A stretch of 64,000 nucleotides of DNA, taken from the NCBI GenBank assembly GCA_965223305.1, contig CBDCWT010000034.1, forward strand, positions 28,937 through 92,936, given 5' to 3'. The notes below the pieces were generated by a model that saw only the letters and a program-made list of their open reading frames with translations, was not told the origin of the DNA and ran no database searches. Every line of letters begins with the position of its first letter. Within the stretch, counting starts at the first letter, position 1. A program made the translations under genes and the position numbers. This DNA comes from CBDCWT01 sp965223305 (lineage in GTDB: Bacteria > Planctomycetota > Planctomycetia > Pirellulales > Pirellulaceae). This document shows, piece by piece, positions 27,289-35,195 of the stretch.

Positions 27289-27470
27289 TAACCCGAATTA
27301 TTCATGAGCGATCTGCTGCGAGGTCGTAAGTCCATCCGTGGCTTCGTCATGCTTCACAATTCTCCCTCGACGTATTGCTTCAATACGCCTGCGGGAGAAT
27401 TGCTCGCCTTCCTTGCCACGAACGTACTTACAACCTCTCGCCACGATCTTCATGAATAATCCGGGCTAAC
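27289..27470 (-). mobile_element. Palindromic fold-back element (MITE-like), copy 1
   Basis: The reverse complement of this stretch is nearly identical to 57484-57666. The ends are inverted repeats (CTAACCCGAATTATTCATGA at one side and TCATGAATAATCCGGGCTAA at the other), and the whole element is an imperfect palindrome of two roughly 85-bp arms meeting at CGTATTGNAGCAATACG. It encodes no protein. A second TIR-like piece, CCCGGATTATTCGTGAAGC, lies just upstream at about 27248. Mobility by a transposase acting in trans is an inference. Confidence 0.75.
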
Positions 27471-27600
27471 GCTCCCTCGGCCTTGCCTTGCATGTTTCAA
27501 GTTCCGTGCTCGCGCCAATCGTAACCCGACGCGTCAGTTTTGAAGTTGCGATTTTCGCTGTCTGGCGGATACAAGATGTCAAGTTCGCCGCGTTTTTCGG

Positions 27601-27671
27601 AACCCGAAGCGTCAGCGAGGGGGAGTTGGTGCACCAACGCAAGTAATTCCCTCGCTGACGCTTCGGGTTAC
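27601..27671. repeat. AACCCGAAGCGT hairpin repeat
   Basis: Arms AACCCGAAGCGTCAGCGAGG and CCTCGCTGACGCTTCGGGTT are perfect inverted repeats about 30 bp apart. It stands just after the 3' end of the minus-strand gmhB-like gene. Related copies occur at 12588, 50088, 54819 and 59315. It could act as a transcript end, but there is no U-run. Confidence 0.8.
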
Positions 27672-27689
27672 GAAGAGGAGCGCGTTGCT

Positions 27690-28232
27690 TCAGCGCAGTT
27701 GCGACGCCAATAGTTGGACAGCAGCTTCGTGCAGGCTGTCTACTGTGAGGTCGGGCTCAAGGACAAGGTGTGCCGTGTCCCAATAACGGCTGCGGATCAA
27801 GGCCGTCCGCATCCCAAGTCGGGTACCGAACTCCACGTCGCTCAGCTTGTCACCGATCATCCAGCTCGACGGATAGTCGATGCTCTGGCCGAGCTGGTGC
27901 TCGATGCGTTTCGCCATGCCAACGTTCGGTTTTCTACAATCGCAGTTGTCTGCTGCGGCGTGCGGGCAGTAGGTGGTGGCGTCGACCGGTGCCTGCTGCG
28001 CCGCCAGCTGCTCCTGCATGTAGCGGTGCAGCAAATCGACATCCTCGGCACTGTAGAGTCCGCGAGCGATACCGGATTGGTTGGTGACCACTCCGATCGC
28101 GTAGCCGGCGTCGACGAGCAGTTTCACTGCGGCCGGCGCCGCGGGGAGCCACTCGAAGTCTTGAATCCGCGAGACGTAGCCGTGATCGACGTTGAGAGTT
28201 CCGTCGCGGTCGAGGAGAACAATTCTGCGCAT
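27690..28232 (-). CDS. gmhB: D-glycero-D-manno-heptose-1,7-bisphosphate 7-phosphatase
   Basis: 180 aa HAD-superfamily phosphatase. It has LLDRDGTLN (catalytic DxD at residues 8-10), VVTNQSGIARG, the zinc-loop Cys/His set CPHAAADNCDCRKP, and WMIGDKLSDVEFG. These features mark GmhB, which removes the 7-phosphate in ADP-heptose synthesis. The partner heptose kinase/adenylyltransferase (HldE) is at 35.2-36.7 kb and a family-9 glycosyltransferase is beside it, so the window has a heptose-transfer set. The gene diverges from the first radical SAM gene. Confidence 0.9.
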   Translation of the reverse strand: MRRIVLLDRDGTLNVDHGYVSRIQDFEWLPAAPAAVKLLVDAGYAIGVVTNQSGIARGLYSAEDVDLLHRYMQEQLAAQQAPVDATTYCPHAAADNCDCRKPNVGMAKRIEHQLGQSIDYPSSWMIGDKLSDVEFGTRLGMRTALIRSRYWDTAHLVLEPDLTVDSLHEAAVQLLASQLR

Positions 28233-28542
28233 GATCGGTCAGCCTGAGAGGTTGTTGCTTGCTGGAAGCCCACCGCCATTTTCTCGCTGGCGATCCTCCG
28301 ATCCGGAAGCGAGCTCGTCCAAATCAGAGCATTTCCGGCGGCTTTCGCCAGGTGTCTGACCGGGCGGCTCGAGTTGTAAGTCGGGCTGCAGGCACCCCAT
28401 GGGGGGGCTGAACCGGGACGCTGGGGACGAAATCGGGCTGTAAAAACTTGCTCTGCAGGCTCGGGGCCGATAGACTGGCTGGTATCAAATTTTCACATTT
28501 ATCGACTCTTATATTGTATTATCCCTTCGCGAGTCCTCAAAC
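28233..28542. promoter_or_regulatory. Divergent intergenic region; possible promoter for the radical SAM gene
   Basis: The last 60 bp before 28543 are strongly AT-rich in an otherwise GC-rich window. They contain TATATT (28510-28515) and TATTAT (28517-28522), either of which could be a -10 element, and TTTCAC at 28491-28496 as a poorly spaced -35. The rest, including a CCCC/GGGG palindrome around 28400, has no recognised function. No cobalamin riboswitch motif was seen despite the B12-type enzyme downstream. Confidence 0.3.
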
Positions 28543-30072
28543 ATGAACGCAAGCTCTTGCGGCTCAACGCCATCAGTCGTGCAGTTGCGGCGGCCAGCGG
28601 GCCCCCTTCCGCAACCCGACAGCGAAAAGTGCACGCGACCGGTCATCCTGATCAATCCCAAGGCGACCTACTCAGACGAGATCGCTCAAAAGTGCTTTCC
28701 ACCTATTAATTTGTTGCTGCTGGCGGCCTGTCTGGAGGAGGCTCAGATTCCTGTCGACGTGATCGACGCCAACGCTATGGGAATCGAAGACGAGGAGTTG
28801 GCGCAGCAATGCAGAGAGCAAAATCCGCTGATGATCGGGGTCCCTGTCTACGCCGAGACGCTTTACACGACGGCGCGGACAATTGAGGTGATCGCCCGCG
28901 CTTGCCCGGACGCAAAAATCGTCACCGGCGGCCCACAGGCCTCGGCGGCGCCCGAGTGGATGTTGCGGGACGTTCCTGAGATCGACTATGTGATGGCGGG
29001 CGATTGTGAGCGGAGTCTCGTGACGCTTTGCCGTTTCGTGCAGGCGGGCGAAAACCCGTCGCACCAGATCGCCGGACTCTTCACGCGGGAAGGAGGGGCT
29101 CCGATCGAGGGACACGGGCCACGCGTGAAGGAATTGGACAGCATACCTTTTCCGGCAAGGCACTTGGTTCAGCGGGGTTATGACGAGAAGCGATACTACG
29201 CGCTGATGATCGCCCAGCGGCCCGTGGACTCGATGATCACCAGCCGCGGCTGTCCGCACCGCTGTCACTTTTGCTACAACGTTGACACGAAGATGCGGTT
29301 CCGGTCCGTCGACAACTGTCTCGAAGAGATGGCTTACCTGGTTGACCGCGGCATCACCAACATAGAGATTCTCGACGACAACTTCACTGCGGTTCGTTCT
29401 CGGGCCATCGACTTCTTCGGCCGGCTAAAGAAGGAGAAACTGGGGGTTACGCTGCGGGTGAAGGCCCGGGCGGACGCCATCAAGGAGGATATGGTCAAGG
29501 CGGCTCAAGCCGCCGGCGTCTACAACATGAGCATCGGTATGGAGTCGGGTTCCGATGCCGTGCTGAAAGCGATGAACAAGAAGGTCACGGTTAACCACTT
29601 GGTCGAGGCGTGCCGAATCGTGAAGAAGTATCGCATGGACTGCCACACGGGTTGGATTCTTGGATACCCGGGGGAGACCAAGGAGACGATCTCGGAGACA
29701 ATTGACCTGATTCGGGCGGTCAAGCCGACAACGGCGGGGATCGGAATCCTGCGTCCTTATCCTGGTACGGCTTTGTACGATCAAGTAAAAGCGGACGGGT
29801 CGCTGGTCGGCGATTGGTCGGCGCTCGATCCCACACCGCCGTGGGTCAAGCTGCCTTGGATTAACTCGTATCAGGAGATGGTCCGGATCCTCAAGGATGT
29901 AACCCGGAAGATTTACTTCCGGCCGTATTACTTTGCGACGTATGGTAAGCGAATCTTATCGAATGCGAACTGGATGATGGCTCGCTACGCCGCTCAAGAG
30001 TTGACGCGGTCGATGCCGTTCTCGAAGCGAAAACTGTCCTATCAATCGCACGCTGTGGACATCAAACACTAG
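28543..30072 (+). CDS. B12-binding-domain radical SAM enzyme
   Basis: 509 aa. Residues 30-170 form a cobalamin-binding-like Rossmann domain (PPINLLLLAACLEEAQIPVDVIDAN, IVTGGPQASAAPEWMLRD). A radical SAM barrel follows with CxxxCxxC at Cys237, Cys241 and Cys244 (SRGCPHRCHFCYN), then the typical IEILDDNFT and SIGMESGSD strands. Such enzymes methylate or rearrange unactivated carbons in lipids, cofactors or natural products. It is the first of two radical SAM genes on the plus strand; on the opposite strand a DUF362 ferredoxin-like protein, a flippase-like protein and heptose genes follow. The substrate is unknown; a lipid or glycolipid modification is the best guess from context. Confidence 0.87.
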   Translation: MNASSCGSTPSVVQLRRPAGPLPQPDSEKCTRPVILINPKATYSDEIAQKCFPPINLLLLAACLEEAQIPVDVIDANAMGIEDEELAQQCREQNPLMIGVPVYAETLYTTARTIEVIARACPDAKIVTGGPQASAAPEWMLRDVPEIDYVMAGDCERSLVTLCRFVQAGENPSHQIAGLFTREGGAPIEGHGPRVKELDSIPFPARHLVQRGYDEKRYYALMIAQRPVDSMITSRGCPHRCHFCYNVDTKMRFRSVDNCLEEMAYLVDRGITNIEILDDNFTAVRSRAIDFFGRLKKEKLGVTLRVKARADAIKEDMVKAAQAAGVYNMSIGMESGSDAVLKAMNKKVTVNHLVEACRIVKKYRMDCHTGWILGYPGETKETISETIDLIRAVKPTTAGIGILRPYPGTALYDQVKADGSLVGDWSALDPTPPWVKLPWINSYQEMVRILKDVTRKIYFRPYYFATYGKRILSNANWMMARYAAQELTRSMPFSKRKLSYQSHAVDIKH

Positions 30073-30190
30073 TGTGAAGCCGTTTTTTACTTTCTGCTTT
30101 TCGTAGCGGCTCAGTCCAGCCGCAGTGATGCCGGCAAGTACGCGTAGCGCGGGACCGCCTTGTGAGCAAAACCATCCTGCGAGGTGTGCC

Positions 30191-31189
30191 ATGGGGCTCC
30201 TAACCAAAGCAAAACTCGGTATGTCCGTGCTGGAATACCAGCTTACGGGTAAGCCGAAGCCGATCGCCGTTGCCTGGCTGATCACGGGGCGCTGCAATAT
30301 CCTCTGTGACTACTGTAAGTGGAAACAGGAGCGCAAGTCCGACGAACTAAACACGCAGAGCGTGTTGGATTTGATCGACCAGATGCACGCGGCTGGAGTT
30401 CAGCTAGTATCGTTCACCGGCGGTGAGCCGCTTGTCCGCCAGGACATGGGCGAGATCATTCGGCACGTCAAACGCCGCGGCATGGTGTGCAAGATGAACA
30501 CCAATGGCATCATGTTGCCGCGACGAATTGACGACTGCCGGCCGTTGGATCTATTGCAAGTCAGTGTCGACGGGCCTCCGGAGATCATGGATCGGTTGCG
30601 AGGTAAAGGAACCTCTCAGCGAGCGACGCACGCCATCCAGTATGCGACGGAGGCGGGGATCCGTACCCAGCTGATTGCCTGTCTGACACGTGACAATGTG
30701 TCGCGGTTAGATGAGGTGCTTGACTACGGCTTAGAACTTGGAGTCGGTTTCTGCTTTCAAGTTCTAACCACGAAGTATCTCACGGACGAAGAGATCGATA
30801 ATTCCGTGCCCGCAAAGGCGGATCTAGAGCGAGCACTCGAGTACCTGCTCGGGCTGAACCGTAGTGGAGATCGGCGGGCACGCGCTATCGCCAGTAAGAA
30901 CAGCGAACTGGAGTACTACTTGGGGATCTTGCAAGACGGTTCTCCGGGTTGCGAATGCGCATTAGTGACTTGCACCATGATGCCCAACGGTCGTCTGATC
31001 TTCTGCGGTAGTGCCAAGGCAGGCAGCTATCGCAGTTACGACACGACCAAAGTGGGGTTTGCTGAAGCGTTCCAGCAATTGAGCATTCCCGACTGCGATG
31101 GTTGTGTGTGTGTCGGCAAGCTGCGGATCTCGAAGGTCTACCAGATCGATCTGCCGGTTATCAAGGAGATGATCGGCGCGCGATTCTAA
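30191..31189 (+). CDS. Radical SAM protein with C-terminal Cys-rich (SPASM-like) domain
   Basis: 332 aa; GAGG upstream supports ATG 30191 over an in-frame start at 30125. The cluster is Cys35-x3-Cys39-x2-Cys42 (GRCNILCDYC), followed by the glycine-rich FTGGEPLVR and MNTNG strands. The C-terminus has additional Cys residues (GCECALVTC, ICFCG-like LIFCGS, CDGCVCVG), suggesting one or two auxiliary iron-sulfur clusters as in SPASM/Twitch proteins. These usually modify peptides, sugars or cofactors. The gene lies 118 bp after the B12-type radical SAM gene and is probably cotranscribed with it. Confidence 0.85.
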   Translation: MGLLTKAKLGMSVLEYQLTGKPKPIAVAWLITGRCNILCDYCKWKQERKSDELNTQSVLDLIDQMHAAGVQLVSFTGGEPLVRQDMGEIIRHVKRRGMVCKMNTNGIMLPRRIDDCRPLDLLQVSVDGPPEIMDRLRGKGTSQRATHAIQYATEAGIRTQLIACLTRDNVSRLDEVLDYGLELGVGFCFQVLTTKYLTDEEIDNSVPAKADLERALEYLLGLNRSGDRRARAIASKNSELEYYLGILQDGSPGCECALVTCTMMPNGRLIFCGSAKAGSYRSYDTTKVGFAEAFQQLSIPDCDGCVCVGKLRISKVYQIDLPVIKEMIGARF

Positions 31190-31331
31190 GAGTGTTGTCG
31201 GCGCGACGCTCGGCGACGGGAGCTTGCCGGTCATGTCCTCTGTGCTGGCGACGCCTGCGGCGGCAAGTCCCCTCTGCGTCGCGCTCACACGCCGGCCCTC
31301 TGAGCACGCTCGGCGACTGACGGTCAGCAGG

Positions 31332-32468
31332 CTATTTTATCTTTGCTAGATCATATCCTGGCGATTTGGAACGATAGGTGCTGTGGAGGATCTTGGGCAC
31401 CTTGAGCGTGACGGCGTTGTTCTGGCAGCTTTCCACGCACGTCATGCACTTCACGCAATTGCTGCGGATTTGTGGCGGGCCGCTGAGGTCGATCGCGCCC
31501 ACCGGGCAGAGTTCTGCGACGTGTGCCAGGTCCTCTTTGCGGCTCGTGTTGAGCGTGGGTCGTATGGCGAAATAGCGGACGCCGTACTTGATCTTGCCTA
31601 GGATGCCAATCTTGGCTTTGGATGGTACGGCCGGTTTGATGGGAACACGGATTTCATCAGTCGGTGGTCCGATCACGTCAATCTGGTTCGGGTCGGAGAC
31701 GCCCAATCCCCGCTGCTGGGCAACTGAGAGGATCTTGACGGGAGGGATGCCCGCTAGATCGGCTAGGATCGTGTCCAGAGCCACTAGATCGGTTGACCCT
31801 GCCACCAAGCCAACGTGCTTGGGTGTGCCATTCGTGGGTCCTTGGCCCTCCATCACCAGGATGCCGTCCACCAGCGCCAGGGCGGGTTTCACGTGTCCAA
31901 ACACGTCGAGGATGACGTTCAGGAAGTCCACCCAGCGAGGGTGTTTGAAGTGCTGGTATGGCTTGATGGCCCCCGGCAGTATCCCGAACATGTTCTTGAC
32001 GGCACAAGTGAATTCGACGAAGTCATGAGGCTTCAGCTTGGGAACCGAGATGACCACGTCCGCGTCCAACACGTGCTCGCTCATGTAGGTCTGCTTGATG
32101 TGCACGCCATCGATCTGCACGGTCCTCATCTGCCCGGAGTCGAGCGGAATGCACGGCACGTCCAGCTCTTGCGAGAGCCGCGTGAAGCCGGAAAGATCGA
32201 AGGTCTCCCGGGTAAAACCGTAAATGCTGCACGAGTCGCCGATATACGGCTCGCCCCCTGCGTCTCGGACGAGTTGGACAACCGCGGCGGCAAAGAGAGG
32301 GTGCGTACAGACCGCCCACTCCGGCGGTCCGGCCTTGGTCAGGTTCACCTTAAGCAGCACCTTCTTGCCGGCAACGATTTCCGCAGCGCCCATCGATTTC
32401 CAAATGGGCGTTAAGACGTTGAAAACATCTTCGTACTTATCACATCGGTCTACATAGACGCTAGGCAT
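31332..32468 (-). CDS. DUF362 protein with C-terminal ferredoxin-like domain
   Basis: 378 aa. Residues 1-310 are DUF362 (KVLLKVNLTKAGPPEWAVCTHP, VISVPKLKPHDFVEFTCAVKNMFGILPG, LVDGILVMEGQGPTNGTP). The C-terminus is ferredoxin-like with CPVGAIDL and CVKCMTCVESCQNNAV, enough Cys for a [4Fe-4S] cluster and probably two. The function of DUF362 is not established. Its placement convergent with two radical SAM genes suggests it may feed electrons to them; this is an inference. Confidence 0.85.
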   Translation of the reverse strand: MPSVYVDRCDKYEDVFNVLTPIWKSMGAAEIVAGKKVLLKVNLTKAGPPEWAVCTHPLFAAAVVQLVRDAGGEPYIGDSCSIYGFTRETFDLSGFTRLSQELDVPCIPLDSGQMRTVQIDGVHIKQTYMSEHVLDADVVISVPKLKPHDFVEFTCAVKNMFGILPGAIKPYQHFKHPRWVDFLNVILDVFGHVKPALALVDGILVMEGQGPTNGTPKHVGLVAGSTDLVALDTILADLAGIPPVKILSVAQQRGLGVSDPNQIDVIGPPTDEIRVPIKPAVPSKAKIGILGKIKYGVRYFAIRPTLNTSRKEDLAHVAELCPVGAIDLSGPPQIRSNCVKCMTCVESCQNNAVTLKVPKILHSTYRSKSPGYDLAKIK

Positions 32469-32570
32469 GGAGCGCTCCGTTCGTAGGTCGGCGACAGGCT
32501 ACCAAGACCAGCTGCGAGGTGGTGCCCAAACACCAAAGGCTAAGTTCTACCTCCTCACTGTCAAGGGTTG

Positions 32571-33548
32571 TCAAGCGGAAGGGGATGTTCGCTTGGCACC
32601 AGCCAGTTCGCGGAGCAGCGGAAACATGAAGGGGATGCCGAGTAGCGCCGGAACCACTTGGACGATCAACGACATGAAGAGACCCACGCTCAGCAGGGTC
32701 GTCGGGTCGGCGAATCCGGCGAACATTGCCATAAGCGTAGCTTCCCGGGGCCCGATGCCGGCCATCGACGGTAAGTTACTCATCAGTACAACGACCGATC
32801 CCAGCACCAACAGCTCCGGGATTGTAGGGGGACGCGACGGATTGAAGGCGATCAACACCAGGCCGCATACGGCGAGTGGGCGAAGTTGGAAGAGGGCGCC
32901 GTAGCAGAGGAAGCCGATTTTCTGCTGCCAAGAGAACTCTTCAAAAGCACTCAACACCCCGCTTGCCAGGCGACCTAGCTTTGGATGCAAGATCGAGGCG
33001 CATCGCATCGCTGCCTGCCGCGCCGCGCGAACTGCGAACAGCAAGACCACCGCTGCGCCGATCGCCGAATGCAGCAGCAAGAAGCCCAGTGCCGGGATCT
33101 GGGCCATGGTCGCAACACCGACATAGAGCCAGAAGACCTCGCCGAAAAAGTTCAGTGACTTGTCGAAGACCACCGAGCCAGCCGATCGTCCGAATCCAAA
33201 GGACTCCAATCTGGCGAAGTAGGCTGCGTTGACCAACTCGCCTGCCTTCATCGGCACGGTAATCCGGATCGGATCTGAACCCATCCGCACCCTGAGGACC
33301 TCTCCGAAGGGAACTTGCGCGCCCATCGCGCGGAGGATGCGCCACCATTTGTCGGAGCCTAGCAGAATGTGCCACAGCGCGGAGAAGATCAGCGTCCCCA
33401 CCAGGATGCGGAGGTCTGCCCGTGCAACCTGCTCGTCAATGTCTCCCAAACGAGCGTTCGTTTTCCAGCAGAGGACCGCCAGAACTCCGAGCGACACCAA
33501 CGGCGCCAGCAGTCGGCTACCGTGCCTGCGAATGAAGTTGCTCATCAA
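32571..33548 (-). CDS. Flippase-like integral membrane protein (LPG synthase transmembrane domain family, UPF0104)
   Basis: 325 aa with about eight hydrophobic helices (LLAPLVSLGVLAVLCW, ILVGTLIFSALWHILL, ALGFLLLHSAIGAAVVLLFAV, LLVLGSVVVLMSNLPSMAGIGPREA, IVQVVPALLGIPFMF). The SNLPSMAGIGPREA segment is a hallmark of the lysylphosphatidylglycerol synthetase-like transmembrane family, many members of which flip or act on lipid-linked molecules. There is no catalytic synthetase domain. Together with the neighbouring glycosyltransferase and heptose genes it suggests lipid-linked glycan traffic. Confidence 0.83.
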   Translation of the reverse strand: MMSNFIRRHGSRLLAPLVSLGVLAVLCWKTNARLGDIDEQVARADLRILVGTLIFSALWHILLGSDKWWRILRAMGAQVPFGEVLRVRMGSDPIRITVPMKAGELVNAAYFARLESFGFGRSAGSVVFDKSLNFFGEVFWLYVGVATMAQIPALGFLLLHSAIGAAVVLLFAVRAARQAAMRCASILHPKLGRLASGVLSAFEEFSWQQKIGFLCYGALFQLRPLAVCGLVLIAFNPSRPPTIPELLVLGSVVVLMSNLPSMAGIGPREATLMAMFAGFADPTTLLSVGLFMSLIVQVVPALLGIPFMFPLLRELAGAKRTSPSA

Positions 33549-33675
33549 GTTGCGTGATCACGGGACGCGGCCAGAAAGATATGCCCTCACTCTGGCCTGA
33601 TGAAAAAGCGGTCGAAATTGGAGTTCGCCAAATATCATTCTGTTTTGCAAAGCGATCGGGAGGGCAAAGCGATCA

Positions 33676-33702
33676 GGAGGGCGAGGCTCCTGCCGAGCCG
33701 AG
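33676..33702. repeat. GGAGGGCGAGGCTCCTGCCGAGCCG repeat
   Basis: Short dispersed repeat in the 260-bp gap between the glycosyltransferase and flippase-like genes. An inverted copy lies at about 24125-24150 and a diverged copy (GGAGGGCGACGCTCCTGCGGAGCCG) at 51075-51099. Confidence 0.65.
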
Positions 33703-33809
33703 GGACACAAGCAACGGCTCCGCGCGAGCGTGGCCCTCCCAGATGATCCGCCACCTGATGGAACAAACGAGCTTCGACCGTTGTCTACCGGGATCTTCAC
33801 CAGCCACTC

Positions 33810-35144
33810 TCACTCCCCATCACCTCGAAGCGAGGCTGGCAAACGGTTGGGAGACAGTACTGGCAATGCTGGCCGCTGTGTGCCGGCGTCGGTGCGTAGG
33901 ATGCCATGTTGCCGCTGTGGACTAGTATCGCCGCTGGCGAGCAGCTCCTCAGCCAGCAGCAAGACTTCCTGGACGGTGATTTGTTGCATGCACTGGTTAT
34001 CGGTACAGGTTGTCAAGCGGTTGTTGTAAGCGCTGACACAGGGGCTGCAGGGCAGGTTCTTCCAGATGTTGTGAGCTCGCGGGGTTCGCGCCCCGAACAG
34101 CGTTGGCGTTTCCGGTCCAAACAGCGTGATCACCTGAATCGGTGTCAGCGAAGCGAAATGTGCCGGTCCACTGTCGTTCGTGATTAGCAAGTCAGCCAGG
34201 CAATAGAGCACCAGCAGTTCGCGGAGCGTTGTCCGGCCGGCCAGCGAAAAACAGCGCGGCGAGTTGACCTGATGGACCATCGCTTCGGCAACTGCCGCCT
34301 CGTTCGGTGCTCCGGTGAATGCTACATGGATGTCTTCCCTATGCGCGATCAGCGATTTAGCAACTTCCACGTAACGGTCCGGTGGCCAGCGGCGAAGTGG
34401 CAGCAGATCTGACGCGTTGCCGTTCAGCAACACTAACGGTGAGTAGTGTGAACGGCCGGCCGTTGTTTGGAGCAACGACTCGACGCGGAGCTGCTCCTCT
34501 TCGTCCGGGTGGAACGTCGGGTCGTGAGCGACTTCCGGTTGCTCAGTACGCGGCGCAGCCGATGTGTGGCCCACGACCGCGTCGACTATCGAGAGAAACG
34601 TGTCAGCGGTGTGGAGCTGCGGGTTGTACTTCAGACGCACGGTCATCAAGTCGCCCCGATAGGGCGCCCCGTCGCCTTGACGATGGAGTCCGACCCGCAC
34701 GCCCGCTCCGCTGAGATAGGTGAAGATGGCGGAACTGCGAGCAAAGAACTCGAAATCGGCCGCGGCGTCGGGCGCGAGCCGCCGCAGCCGCCGGAGCGCT
34801 GCCAGCGAGCCAAGTAATGAACGGGACAGGCCAGCTGTGGGGATGGTGATGACATTTTCTGCGGGCACTAGTCCCATGACATCGAGGATAAAACGGTTCT
34901 CGGCAAACACGAGGAAGTAAACGTTTTCACGTCCGACCATTTGCACGGCACGCTGAATGGCCGGTCCCGCGAGAACTGTTGCACCTTGTTCTGCAAGTTT
35001 CACGAATAGCAGACTGCGGATCGAAACGGACCGCCGCCCAAGCGCAGACCGCAAGAGGTCCGCGCCGTACCGGATCCAGGTAAGTACCAGGCAGGCGGGC
35101 ACACCGAGCCAGAGATCGATCCGCCGCATCGTGGTTACGTTCAT
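33810..35144 (-). CDS. Glycosyltransferase family 9 (heptosyltransferase-like)
   Basis: 444 aa. The C-terminal nucleotide-sugar-binding half shows LLNGNASDLLPLRRWP, VAFTGAPNE, FSLAGRTTLRELLVLYCLADLLITNDSGPAHFAS and VITLFGPETPTLFG, which are diagnostic of GT9 enzymes such as WaaC, WaaF and WaaQ. A hydrophobic stretch at residues 9-27 could anchor it to the membrane. It lies 51 bp downstream of the hldE-like gene on the same strand, so the donor is plausibly ADP-heptose. A C-terminal Cys-x2-Cys and CTDNQC set may bind a metal or only stabilise the fold. Confidence 0.87.
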   Translation of the reverse strand: MNVTTMRRIDLWLGVPACLVLTWIRYGADLLRSALGRRSVSIRSLLFVKLAEQGATVLAGPAIQRAVQMVGRENVYFLVFAENRFILDVMGLVPAENVITIPTAGLSRSLLGSLAALRRLRRLAPDAAADFEFFARSSAIFTYLSGAGVRVGLHRQGDGAPYRGDLMTVRLKYNPQLHTADTFLSIVDAVVGHTSAAPRTEQPEVAHDPTFHPDEEEQLRVESLLQTTAGRSHYSPLVLLNGNASDLLPLRRWPPDRYVEVAKSLIAHREDIHVAFTGAPNEAAVAEAMVHQVNSPRCFSLAGRTTLRELLVLYCLADLLITNDSGPAHFASLTPIQVITLFGPETPTLFGARTPRAHNIWKNLPCSPCVSAYNNRLTTCTDNQCMQQITVQEVLLLAEELLASGDTSPQRQHGILRTDAGTQRPALPVLSPNRLPASLRGDGE

Positions 35145-35195
35145 TGTTCGCCAGTCGGGTTTCCCCGCCGCGTTCAGTGTGCTGTTCCCACCGCC

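Larger units (their letters stand above)
27063..27689. other. Intergenic with a fold-back element and hairpin repeats
   Basis: It holds a 182-bp palindromic element (27289-27470), an extra partial end of the same element at about 27247-27262, and an AACCCGAAGCGT hairpin at 27601-27671. No protein-coding gene was recognised. Confidence 0.7.

Noticed and set aside
28233..28542. Cobalamin riboswitch upstream of the B12-type radical SAM gene
   Set aside because: No B12-box-like conserved sequence was found.
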